Assembly: GCA_903960725.1 (NCBI GenBank)
Contig: CAJCBY010000447.1
Location: 1 to 8,608 of the forward strand
Reading direction: 5' to 3'
Source: an uncultured Cytophagaceae bacterium
GTDB lineage: Bacteria; Bacteroidota; Bacteroidia; Cytophagales; Spirosomataceae
DNA: 8,608 nucleotides
The notes beneath the pieces are model-generated. The model did not search any database, was not told where the DNA came from, and was given only the letters and a program-made list of their open reading frames with translations. Shown here piece after piece: positions 1-5,874 of the stretch (positions are counted from its first letter, which is position 1; every line of letters starts with the position of its first letter). Both the position numbers and the translations under genes were made by a program.

Positions 1-404
1 AGGAGAAGGTAGCGGCAGAAGCGGCGGCAGGGGATGCAGAAGCAAATAAGGCTAAGATGGATGAATTAACTTCGAAAATTGCAGAAATTCGTGCTAATCT
101 GCCTACTTATTACACAAAGGTTTTAGAAGCAGATGCTTCTAATTATGATGCATTATACCAGTTAGGTGCTTATTACTATAATGATGCGCAAGAAATTAAG
201 CGTGTGGTTAATAGCATGGACATGAGCGAGTACAAGAGGACAGGTAAAGATCTAGAAGCTAAGTTAGCAGTTAAATACAATGAGGCTTTGCCGTTTTTTG
301 AGCGTGCATTTACTCTCAAGAAAGACGAAGACTTAAAAGAAATTTTGAAGCAAGTATATCGTGAGTTAAAAGATGAGGCTAAGTTAGCTGAGTTAGAGAA
401 GTAA
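1..404 (+). CDS. C-terminal part of a tetratricopeptide repeat protein (5' end outside window)
   Basis: The reading frame is already open at base 3 and runs to a TAA at 402-404, so the ATG at 57 is probably internal and the gene starts upstream of the window. The first visible residues are Ala/Glu/Lys-rich and linker-like. They are followed by helical segments resembling TPR units: one around the DALYQLGAYYYNDAQE stretch, and a second, YNEALPFFERAFTLKKDE, with the alternating small and aromatic positions of a TPR helix pair. The end is a charged helix (LKQVYRELKDEAKLAELEK). TPR proteins are protein-protein interaction scaffolds; no partner or cellular location can be read from this fragment, and a signal peptide, if present, would be outside. 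The gene converges on the kinase operon. Confidence is high for a real coding C-terminus and moderate for the TPR family. Confidence 0.8.
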   Translation, partial: EKVAAEAAAGDAEANKAKMDELTSKIAEIRANLPTYYTKVLEADASNYDALYQLGAYYYNDAQEIKRVVNSMDMSEYKRTGKDLEAKLAVKYNEALPFFERAFTLKKDEDLKEILKQVYRELKDEAKLAELEK

Positions 405-433
405 TAGTCACTAGTCGATTGTCTTAGTAAAAA

Positions 434-471
434 AAGGAAAGGGTTACTTAGAAATAGGTGGCCCTTTTCTT
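434..471. terminator. Hairpin terminator between convergent TPR gene and kinase operon
   Basis: A 10-bp stem pairs 434-443 (AAGGAAAGGG) with 462-471 (CCCTTTTCTT), including one G-U pair, around an 18-nt loop. On the minus strand the stem is followed by a run of seven Ts (complement of 429-435, partly inside the stem), so it should stop transcription from the kinase operon well. On the plus strand, 30 nt after the TPR stop codon, the T-tract is weaker and interrupted. It is probably used in both directions. Confidence 0.6.
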
Positions 472-515
472 GTGGCTTAGGGTCTATTTAACATAATATA
501 AATTATATAACAAAA

Positions 516-583
516 CAGTATCCAGTAATCAGTAGCCAGTAACCAGTATGGTGCCCAGTAGTCAGTATCCAGTAGTCAGTAAA
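516..583 (+). repeat. Heptamer array CAGTANN, left arm (nine units)
   Basis: Nine copies of a 7-bp unit with invariant CAGTA and two variable bases (TC, AT, GC, AC, TG, GT, TC, GT, AA) lie at 516-550 and 556-583, broken only by five bases (GTGCC, 551-555). This is a degenerate tandem short-sequence repeat. An array in the opposite orientation lies 47 bp to the right, so the two can fold against each other. The function is unknown; I recall similar CAGTA/TACTG runs in Cytophagales intergenic DNA, and cyanobacteria have comparable heptanucleotide arrays. Confidence 0.85.
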
Positions 584-630
584 CTTTATGTTAATTCATC
601 TTTACTCTATACTCATTAATCTATTTCCTG

Positions 631-694
631 GCTACTGTAGAATGACTACTGACTACTAGATACTGGCTACTGGATACTGTCTTACTGACTACTA
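631..694 (-). repeat. Heptamer array, right arm, inverted, overlapping the kinase 3' end
   Basis: Read on the minus strand this is the same CAGTANN unit. Exact CAGTA copies are at 681-687, 673-679, 666-672, 659-665, 645-651 and 631-637. Degenerate units (TAGTAGT at 688-694 and 652-658, CATTCTA at 638-644) fill the register, with one extra base at 680. The array extends 13 bp into the histidine kinase reading frame and encodes its last residues and stop codon. With 516-583 it forms a long imperfect inverted repeat that the kinase mRNA would carry in its 3' untranslated region. Confidence 0.8.
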
Positions 695-2055
695 ACGTGA
701 AACGTCACCGTAAACTCCGTATACGAATCTGGAATAGAAACTACCGAGATTTGGCCATTATGTAATTGAATGATTCGTTCAACCAGTGATAAACCGATGC
801 CGTAGCCTTTAGATGAGGCCGTATTTTCGCCTCTAAAGAAGGGTTGGAATATGTAGGGTAAATCGTTTGCGGGTATGCCTTTTCCTTCGTTTCTGACGAA
901 AATTTGGATAGAATTGCCCGAATTCTTGAAGAAAACTTGGGCAGATTTAGATGGGCTGAATTTGCAGGCATTTTCCATTAAATTCTTCAATGCTGTTAAA
1001 ATTAGTTTATCATCTGCCTTGATTAAGAGCATTTCCTCATCTTCTGGCATATTAGATGTGTCAATGCTGACTTTGTAGGCGGAGTTTAATTTTTGGGTTA
1101 AACTTCTTGCTTCCCAAAGTATTTCGTCGATTCTCCACTCATTAAAGCCTGCCTGGCTGTCAGATAGACTTAATTTGTTCAGTTCTAGTAAGGATTCCGT
1201 AATTGCGGCTAATTCTTGGGTATCTTCTAATACCGAACTGATTGTTTTCTTATAATCCCCTAATTCTCTTTCTTTCAGAAGGCTTACTTCTAGTTGAGAC
1301 GATATTTTGGTCAAAGGGTTTTTCAATTCGTGCGAAACGTTTGCTATAAAGGTTTTTTGTAATTTAAAGGCATTCTCGATACGTTCTAATAGTCGGTTGA
1401 CCGTAGACACCATCTTCCCTATTTCGTCCTCAAAATCAGGCGATTTGAGGCGTTCCTCTAGACGTTTGGGTGATAGTTTATCAACTTGTTGGATTACTTC
1501 AGAAATCGGATTCACCGCTTGACCGGCAAAAAACCAGCCTGAGAGCACCACAATGAGGATAAATAAGAGGAATAAGGCAATTAAGATATTCTTTAGATCT
1601 TTTGCATTTTCAGCTGAATATTGGTCTACAGCCCCTGCAAAAACGACTAAACGTCCCTCTGGGGTAGCAAATACGGTGCCTAATACCTCGATATCCTCCC
1701 GCTGAAAGCGTATTTCTTGCTTTTGACGCACCTGTTTAATTAGATCGACGTCGATGTGAAGGTTGATACTATCATTCGAAGCGTAGATTCGTTCGTTACA
1801 TAAATCGTAAACTAGAACACTCTCCCGGTATAATAAATCACGATTAGTTTGCCCAATGATTCCCATTAATTTGGAATCTACTTGGTTTACATTGACGACT
1901 AATTGGGCGGTTGTGTTTGCTTTTTGGCGTAAACGGCTATAAAATTTGTCCTTATAATTCTCTTGCGTAAATAAATAGATGACAAAATAGGAAACGAATA
2001 AAATCGCAGATACGAGGTAGGTAAACTGGTAGGTCAGCCTGGATCTAATTTGCAT
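682..2055 (-). CDS. Membrane sensor histidine kinase (HAMP, HisKA, HATPase_c)
   Basis: A 457-residue sensor kinase that should autophosphorylate on His and pass the phosphate to the adjacent response regulator. Residues ~11-29 form the first membrane helix, ~30-153 an extracytoplasmic sensor region, and ~155-177 the second helix. HAMP follows at ~178-230. The HisKA H-box is SHELKNPLT with the phospho-acceptor at H242, and the ATPase domain has the N-box (NLMENACKFSP, N362), G1 (NEGKGIP, 389-395) and G2 (GYGIGLSLVERI, from 417). The usual Asp of the DxGxG G1 motif is Asn389 here, a variant that need not abolish activity. The ATG lies 2 nt after the regulator stop, implying translational coupling. 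The 3' end runs into the heptamer array, which encodes the final Ser-Ser-Gln-stop. The architecture is CusS/PhoR-like; the signal cannot be inferred. Confidence 0.96.
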   Translation of the reverse strand: MQIRSRLTYQFTYLVSAILFVSYFVIYLFTQENYKDKFYSRLRQKANTTAQLVVNVNQVDSKLMGIIGQTNRDLLYRESVLVYDLCNERIYASNDSINLHIDVDLIKQVRQKQEIRFQREDIEVLGTVFATPEGRLVVFAGAVDQYSAENAKDLKNILIALFLLFILIVVLSGWFFAGQAVNPISEVIQQVDKLSPKRLEERLKSPDFEDEIGKMVSTVNRLLERIENAFKLQKTFIANVSHELKNPLTKISSQLEVSLLKERELGDYKKTISSVLEDTQELAAITESLLELNKLSLSDSQAGFNEWRIDEILWEARSLTQKLNSAYKVSIDTSNMPEDEEMLLIKADDKLILTALKNLMENACKFSPSKSAQVFFKNSGNSIQIFVRNEGKGIPANDLPYIFQPFFRGENTASSKGYGIGLSLVERIIQLHNGQISVVSIPDSYTEFTVTFHVSSQ

Positions 2056-2057
2056 GA

Positions 2058-2738
2058 TTATTCGTTTTTAAGGATATATCCTCTGCCAAATTGGGTATGA
2101 ATCAACTTGCTCGCAAAGCCTTTATCGACCTTTTTACGCAAGTAGTTGACATAAACCTCGATTAAATTAGAACTATTTTCATCCTCTACTTCCCAAATAT
2201 TCTCAGCAATTTGTGCCTTCGAAATCACCATTTCCTGGTTTCTCAAAAAGTATTCGAGTAATTGGAATTCTTTGGAGGTTAAATTAATGGATTGGCCAGA
2301 ACGTGTAACTAATTTACTAATTAGGTCCATTTCTAAATCCGCAAATTTGAGTACTTGAGCTTCAATTTGAGTTTGGGATGATCTTTTTAACAGTGCTTTA
2401 ATGCGGGCTAAAAATTCCTTAAAATCAAATGGCTTCCCTAAATAATCATCCGCTCCTGCATCAAATCCCACCAGTTTGTCATCCGTTGTACTTAACGCAG
2501 TTAGCATTAAGATGGGTGTTTGAATTCCCTCTGCTCTCAATTGTTTACAAAGATCTATACCATTAATGCCTGGTATGATGATGTCCGAAACAATCAATGA
2601 ATAGCTGTTGCGTAAAGCTAATTGCTTCGCGATAGTTCCATCATAGGCCACTTCCACCTCATAGTTGTTTTCCTCTAACCCCTGTTTCAAGGATTGAACG
2701 GTTTTAGGTTCGTCTTCTATGAGGAGAATTTTGATCAT
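2058..2738 (-). CDS. OmpR/PhoB-family response regulator
   Basis: A 226-residue regulator of standard length. The receiver domain (1-~118) has the acidic pair E8/D9, phospho-acceptor D52 in SDIIIPG, switch Thr80 (LMLTA) and Lys102 (GKPF). The C-terminal winged-helix DNA-binding domain (~128-226) shows LTSKEFQLLEYF, the recognition-helix region SSNLIEVYVNYLRKK, and the wing motif FGRGYIL. The ATG overlaps the TGA of the upstream pyrophosphohydrolase gene by 4 bp (ATGA at 2738-2735), and the kinase gene follows after 2 nt, so all three should be translated from one mRNA. It is presumably phosphorylated by that kinase. Target promoters are unknown, and I see no obvious direct-repeat operator in front of the operon. 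Confidence 0.97.
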   Translation of the reverse strand: MIKILLIEDEPKTVQSLKQGLEENNYEVEVAYDGTIAKQLALRNSYSLIVSDIIIPGINGIDLCKQLRAEGIQTPILMLTALSTTDDKLVGFDAGADDYLGKPFDFKEFLARIKALLKRSSQTQIEAQVLKFADLEMDLISKLVTRSGQSINLTSKEFQLLEYFLRNQEMVISKAQIAENIWEVEDENSSNLIEVYVNYLRKKVDKGFASKLIHTQFGRGYILKNE

Positions 2739-3202
2739 TTCAGGATGGATTTCAAGTCAGCTGGAGAATAATTAATCGATTTTAAAACTTTATTGTCGGA
2801 CTTTCTGTATACTTTCCAAACACCATTTTCCGCTTGAATCTCTGCTTCCGTACCATCTTTACCCTGATAGAATTTCACTGTATATTCAGCTTCTTCTAAG
2901 GAAGAACAGGCTTTAGACATATTGGAACGTTGCACTTCATTGAATAATTCAACGAATTTTTCACCCAGCCCAAACTCTAGAACCGCACCCGAAAGCACAT
3001 ATTGTAAGTCACAAAGTGCGTCTGCCACCTCCACTAAATCGTTTGCGGCAATGGCCTCTTTCAATTCATCTAATTCCTCGGCTAACAGACTAACGCGTAG
3101 ATTGCAACGCTCTATGGCTGGAATGGTGGGTTGAGCTAATACAGGAGCTCCAAAGGTTTGGTGAAATTGTGCCACCTGATTCAATGAGTCTAATTTTTCC
3201 AT
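2735..3202 (-). CDS. MazG-like nucleoside triphosphate pyrophosphohydrolase family protein
   Basis: A 155-residue protein of the all-alpha NTP pyrophosphohydrolase superfamily (MazG/PRA-PH type), whose members hydrolyse NTPs or dNTPs to the monophosphate plus pyrophosphate in the cytoplasm. The metal-binding pattern is visible: E42-E43-x-x-E46 in AEELDELKEA, then E58-x-x-D61 and D65 in LVEVADALCDLQYVL, followed by the conserved FNEVQRSNMSKA segment around residue 90. Residues ~100-155 form a beta-rich C-terminal extension ending KVLKSINYSPADLKSIL, which I recall as typical of Bacteroidota members. Its actual substrate is unknown; house-cleaning of damaged nucleotides is a common role in the family. 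It is the first gene of the two-component operon. The ATG follows an extremely AT-rich leader with no Shine-Dalgarno site. Confidence 0.85.
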   Translation of the reverse strand: MEKLDSLNQVAQFHQTFGAPVLAQPTIPAIERCNLRVSLLAEELDELKEAIAANDLVEVADALCDLQYVLSGAVLEFGLGEKFVELFNEVQRSNMSKACSSLEEAEYTVKFYQGKDGTEAEIQAENGVWKVYRKSDNKVLKSINYSPADLKSILK

Positions 3203-3240
3203 TATATATATTCAATTTATTAAAATTAATCAATTAATGG
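3203..3240. other. Very AT-rich stretch beside the DnaA-box cluster
   Basis: Nearly all bases from 3203 to 3237 are A or T, including TCAATTTA (3212-3219) and TCAATTAA (3230-3237). It forms the immediate leader of the pyrophosphohydrolase operon. Together with the DnaA boxes about 55 bp away it could serve as a duplex-unwinding element, but an AT-rich leader is also common in Bacteroidota. No good TAnnTTTG promoter was found in it. Confidence 0.45.
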
Positions 3241-3292
3241 GTCTCTAGCAATATCGGATTTAGGTGGAAAAAGAGGGAAACTGAAAATACAA

Positions 3293-3345
3293 TTGTGCAC
3301 AAGTGTGGATAACTTGTGGATAACTCGAAAGCGAAATGTGGATAA
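3293..3345 (-). promoter_or_regulatory. Cluster of three perfect DnaA boxes plus a palindromic near-box
   Basis: TGTGGATAA, the complement of the DnaA consensus TTATCCACA, occurs three times with no mismatch at 3304-3312, 3315-3323 and 3337-3345. All three are on the same strand, with starts 11 and 22 bp apart, so they lie on one helical face. Directly left is the palindrome TTGTGCACAA (3293-3302), which contains a one-mismatch box (TGTGCACAA, 3294-3302) 10 bp before the first perfect one. The cluster sits between the HTH gene and the start of the pyrophosphohydrolase operon. It may be an origin or other DnaA-binding element, or a DnaA-controlled promoter for that operon. Confidence 0.75.
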
Positions 3346-3371
3346 GTCCGATTTTTGTTTACAATTCTTAT

Positions 3372-3854
3372 TTACTGAGGCTTGCTTTCTGAGAAAGTAC
3401 CATCGGTATAAAAGATAAGAACACGTTCGATCTTCTTGGCCAAATGAGTCGTAGTTGCAGGAGCAGCAACCGTTAAGCTTGCTTTTTGACTACTTTCTCT
3501 AGGTCGTCTGAGATTCGATTGTACGATCGTTTGTTCAGCTAAATTAGTTACGGACGATTCTGGGGCGCTAGGTGTAACGGCATCAAAAAGGGATGGAGTT
3601 GCAGTAATTGGCGCGGCCACTACTTTCGGTGCTGAGACTGCTATCGATAAATCTCGTTTATCATCTAATAACTCTTCTGCTGGGATTTCAGGGAAGGCAA
3701 TGAGAATCTTTTGTACGACATCTAAGCTTGGCTTGTTTCTTCCTGAAAGAATGTGGGAGATACTACTACGCGGAATTCCTAAGGTATCTGCAAACTGGGA
3801 GGCACTTAACTTCTTCGCCTGAATTAACAATTCTATTTTAGCACTTAGATTCAT
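3372..3854 (-). CDS. XRE-family helix-turn-helix transcriptional regulator
   Basis: With the ATG at 3854 the protein has 160 residues. Residues ~4-63 form a Cro/C1-type HTH: FADTLGIPRSSISHILSGRNKPS contains the helix-turn-helix, and the LDVVQKILIAFPEI helix closes the fold. A low-complexity Ala/Pro/Ser/Thr linker (~70-137) leads to a short C-terminal element, KKIERVLIFYTDGTFSESKP, which I recall from other Bacteroidota HTH proteins. A GTG at 3866 would add four residues, but the ATG is preferred because the promoter at 3880-3910 predicts a transcript start near 3873 and hence a leader of about 19 nt. The gene is monocistronic or loosely linked to the operon 169 bp downstream. Nearby GTTTACAA-like sites suggest autoregulation. 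Targets are unknown. Confidence 0.88.
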   Translation of the reverse strand: MNLSAKIELLIQAKKLSASQFADTLGIPRSSISHILSGRNKPSLDVVQKILIAFPEIPAEELLDDKRDLSIAVSAPKVVAAPITATPSLFDAVTPSAPESSVTNLAEQTIVQSNLRRPRESSQKASLTVAAPATTTHLAKKIERVLIFYTDGTFSESKPQ

Positions 3855-3879
3855 CTTTGTAAACACGATTAATGTATTA

Positions 3880-3910
3880 CAAATTTAAACAATCCGCACC
3901 TATTTACAAA
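3880..3910 (-). promoter_or_regulatory. Bacteroidota-type promoter of the XRE gene
   Basis: On the minus strand TTTG (complement of 3907-3910) is followed after 19 bp by TAAATTTG (complement of 3880-3887), an exact match to the Bacteroidota -33 and -7 elements (TTTG, about 19-21 bp, TAnnTTTG). Transcription would start near 3873, about 19 nt before the ATG at 3854. Confidence 0.65.
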
Positions 3911-3932
3911 TACCAACTCGCAAAATAATTGT

Positions 3933-4781
3933 TTACAAAAGTGATACACAATCAGGGTGCAATGCAATCAGTTTACTTTTGTATAATCCACCGATGGCTT
4001 TCTTGAAATCCTTTTTGGACATACCTAATTGATCATAGATTTCTTCTGCAGGGCTTTTATCATGTAGATATAATACGCCATTGTTATCTTTAATAGCTTG
4101 TAATACTTTCTCCACTTGCGCATCCAAACGAATACGTCCTACCGGTTCCAAACGTAAATCAAGGCGCCCATCTTCTCGTAAATTCTCAATGTAGACAAAT
4201 GTACTTTGACCTAATATTACATTTGTAAATATTTCGTTTTTAAATAACATACCAATTTTACAATTGTCAACTAAGCACTTAATGCCTAAATCGGTGTATT
4301 CAAATGGAACTGCTTCAATCTTTGTCCCTGAGGCGAAACGATTTTCTTCATCTTCAATAAAGGGAGGCAGAAAGTTTTCAATTCTAGCAGAGGCGACGAT
4401 GCGGTCTGTTTGCGCATCCAAATAAATGTAAACGAGGTAGAATTTACCTACTACCATTTTTTGGTATTGTTGACTAAAAGGAACGAAAAGGTCCTTTGCT
4501 AATCCCCATTCCAGAAATACACCGAGTGGAGTCACTGATTTAACCTCTAGGTAAGCGAACTGCTTAATGGTGGCAAATGGCTTTAATGTGGTCGCGATAA
4601 TGCGGTCTTCCGAGTCACGGTAGATAAATACATCAATCGATGAATCGATTTCATACGTTTCTGGTACGTATTGCAAGGGTAATAGGATTTCATCTTCGTA
4701 ACCATCTAGATAAAGGCCAAAAGGTACTTCTTTGATAATACGAAGGTGATTGTATTCACCTATTTTCAATTCATTTTCCAT
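3933..4781 (-). CDS. cvfB: CvfB-like S1 RNA-binding protein
   Basis: A 282-residue protein with the layout of the CvfB/YitL family: three S1-like OB-fold modules at ~4-66 (FGLYLDGYEDEILLP), ~72-134 (PLGVFLEWGLAKDLFVP) and ~150-212, then a C-terminal winged helix at ~222-282 (AEEIYDQLGMSKKDFKKAIGGLYK). Family members bind RNA; in Staphylococcus aureus CvfB affects virulence-factor expression, but its role in Bacteroidota is not settled. The start at the first ATG gives the usual IGEYN beginning. That ATG follows directly on the T-tract of the terminator behind dapD, leaving almost no room for a separate promoter, so expression may depend on read-through from dapD. The stop codon (3933-3935) lies within a GTTTACAAA motif at 3931-3939. 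Confidence 0.9.
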   Translation of the reverse strand: MENELKIGEYNHLRIIKEVPFGLYLDGYEDEILLPLQYVPETYEIDSSIDVFIYRDSEDRIIATTLKPFATIKQFAYLEVKSVTPLGVFLEWGLAKDLFVPFSQQYQKMVVGKFYLVYIYLDAQTDRIVASARIENFLPPFIEDEENRFASGTKIEAVPFEYTDLGIKCLVDNCKIGMLFKNEIFTNVILGQSTFVYIENLREDGRLDLRLEPVGRIRLDAQVEKVLQAIKDNNGVLYLHDKSPAEEIYDQLGMSKKDFKKAIGGLYKSKLIALHPDCVSLL

Positions 4782-4806
4782 AAAAAAGCCCGGCTACGAA
4801 CCGGGC
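4782..4806 (-). terminator. Rho-independent terminator behind dapD, abutting the cvfB start codon
   Basis: GCCCGG (4788-4793) and CCGGGC (4801-4806) form a 6-bp all-GC stem with a 7-nt loop. On the minus strand it is followed by six Ts (complement of 4782-4787) and then immediately by the cvfB ATG. It lies 18 nt past the dapD stop. The plus-strand tail (ATTAATTTTT) is weaker. The position is suited to termination of dapD and possibly attenuation of cvfB. Confidence 0.8.
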
Positions 4807-4824
4807 ATTAATTTTTGCTATCTA

Positions 4825-5643
4825 CTAAACGACTACGTTGTTCTCTCTTAATGCTTGATTAAGCGATGTTTTTAAGTCGGTACTTTCTTTTCTTTTACCA
4901 ATGATTAGGGCGCATGGCACGCCATAGGTTCCTGCTGGGAAGTTCTTTTGGATACTTCCTGGAATGACTACTGAATTCTCAGGTACGTAACCAATGTATT
5001 CTACTGGCTCAGGGCCTGAAACATCGATTATCTTAGATGAACCTGTAATGGTTACTCCAGCGCCTAAAACAGCTTTCTTACCTATATGTGCACCTTCCAC
5101 CACAATACAACGAGATCCAATAAAGGCTCCGTCTTCAATAATAACTGGTGAAGCTTGAGGTGGTTCCAATACGCCACCAATGCCTACACCGCCACTCAGG
5201 TGAACGTGTTTGCCGATTTGAGCACAAGAACCTACTGTAGCCCACGTGTCTACCATTGTTCCTTCGTCTACATATGCACCAATATTCACGTAAGATGGCA
5301 TTAAGATCGTTCCTTTCGCTAAGAATGCGCCATAACGGGCAACAGCAGGAGGAACAACACGAACACCTAAGTCTTTGTAATTAGATTTCAACTTCATTTT
5401 ATCGTGGAATTCGAAGATTCCTACTTCTGACACGGCCATTTGGCGAATAGGGAAATACATAACGATTGCTTTCTTTACCCATTCGTTTACTTGCCAGCTA
5501 CCATCAGCCTTAGGTTCTGCCGTACGCAATTCCCCTTTATCCACTAAGTCTACGACTTTCTCTATTGCCTCAATGGTTTCAGGCTTCGAACGAAGCTCCG
5601 GGTTGTCCCAGGCGGCTACAATACTATTTTCTAATGAATTCAT
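4825..5643 (-). CDS. dapD: 2,3,4,5-tetrahydropyridine-2,6-dicarboxylate N-succinyltransferase
   Basis: DapD transfers succinyl from succinyl-CoA to tetrahydrodipicolinate in the succinylase branch of lysine and meso-diaminopimelate synthesis, in the cytoplasm. The protein has 272 residues, close to the usual length. An N-terminal helical domain (~1-100) is followed by a left-handed beta-helix of hexapeptide repeats (~108-210), with family-typical segments MPSYVNIGAYVDEGTMVDTWATVG (in part), SGGVGIGGVLEPP and IEDGAFIGSRC, and a short C-terminal tail. The ATG at 5643 (MNSLENSIVAAWDNP) is chosen over an in-frame upstream ATG at 5682 because the family begins here and because a candidate -7 element sits at 5671-5678. 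It is transcribed divergently from gapA and ends in the terminator at 4782-4806. Confidence 0.97.
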   Translation of the reverse strand: MNSLENSIVAAWDNPELRSKPETIEAIEKVVDLVDKGELRTAEPKADGSWQVNEWVKKAIVMYFPIRQMAVSEVGIFEFHDKMKLKSNYKDLGVRVVPPAVARYGAFLAKGTILMPSYVNIGAYVDEGTMVDTWATVGSCAQIGKHVHLSGGVGIGGVLEPPQASPVIIEDGAFIGSRCIVVEGAHIGKKAVLGAGVTITGSSKIIDVSGPEPVEYIGYVPENSVVIPGSIQKNFPAGTYGVPCALIIGKRKESTDLKTSLNQALRENNVVV

Positions 5644-5670
5644 AAAAATGATATGCAATAAATGAAGATG

Positions 5671-5678
5671 CAAATTAA
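5671..5678 (-). promoter_or_regulatory. Possible dapD -7 element
   Basis: The minus strand reads TTAATTTG, one mismatch from TAnnTTTG, and would start transcription about 20 nt before the dapD ATG at 5643. No convincing TTG element was found about 20 bp upstream, so this is a weak call. Confidence 0.3.
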
Positions 5679-5716
5679 TCAAAAAAGGCTAGGCTTCCCC
5701 AGATCAGAGGAAATAA

Positions 5717-5730
5717 AATAGGCTCCTATT
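5717..5730. promoter_or_regulatory. Palindrome AATAGG-CT-CCTATT upstream of dapD
   Basis: Perfect 6-bp arms are separated by 2 bp, about 40-50 bp upstream of the candidate dapD -7 element and roughly 75 bp before its ATG. The size and position would fit an operator for a dimeric regulator, but no regulator can be named. Confidence 0.35.
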
Positions 5731-5795
5731 GATAAAGGGCATGAAAAATGACTCAAAAATCGAACTAAATTTAACTTAAACTTTAATAAGTCATT

Positions 5796-5816
5796 TAGCT
5801 GATTATCAATCAGTTA
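5796..5816. repeat. Inverted repeat with 5-nt loop
   Basis: TAGCTGAT (5796-5803) pairs with ATCAGTTA (5809-5816), 8 bp including one G-U pair, around the loop TATCA. No T-tract follows, so it is not a standard terminator. The function is unknown. Confidence 0.4.
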
Positions 5817-5874
5817 TATAGTTATGCGAAATAATATTTTGGTAAATTTTGCTAGAAAATTAGCTAAAAAGACA

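Noticed and set aside
516..694. CRISPR array
   Set aside because: The repeated unit is a contiguous 7-mer without unique spacers, and no cas genes are present.
875..1522. Plus-strand short frames inside the histidine kinase region
   Set aside because: They are antisense to the conserved ATPase, HisKA and HAMP coding sequence, with no independent support.
3855..3866. GTG at 3866 as the start of the XRE gene
   Set aside because: The promoter at 3880-3910 would leave only about 7 nt of leader, and the ATG at 3854 gives a standard HTH N-terminus.
5537..5545. Further DnaA box (TTATCCACT)
   Set aside because: It has one mismatch, lies inside the dapD coding sequence, is isolated, and is over 2 kb from the cluster.
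5644..5682. dapD starting at the in-frame ATG at 5682
   Set aside because: It adds a 13-residue Leu/His-rich stretch not typical of DapD and would overlap the candidate -7 element.
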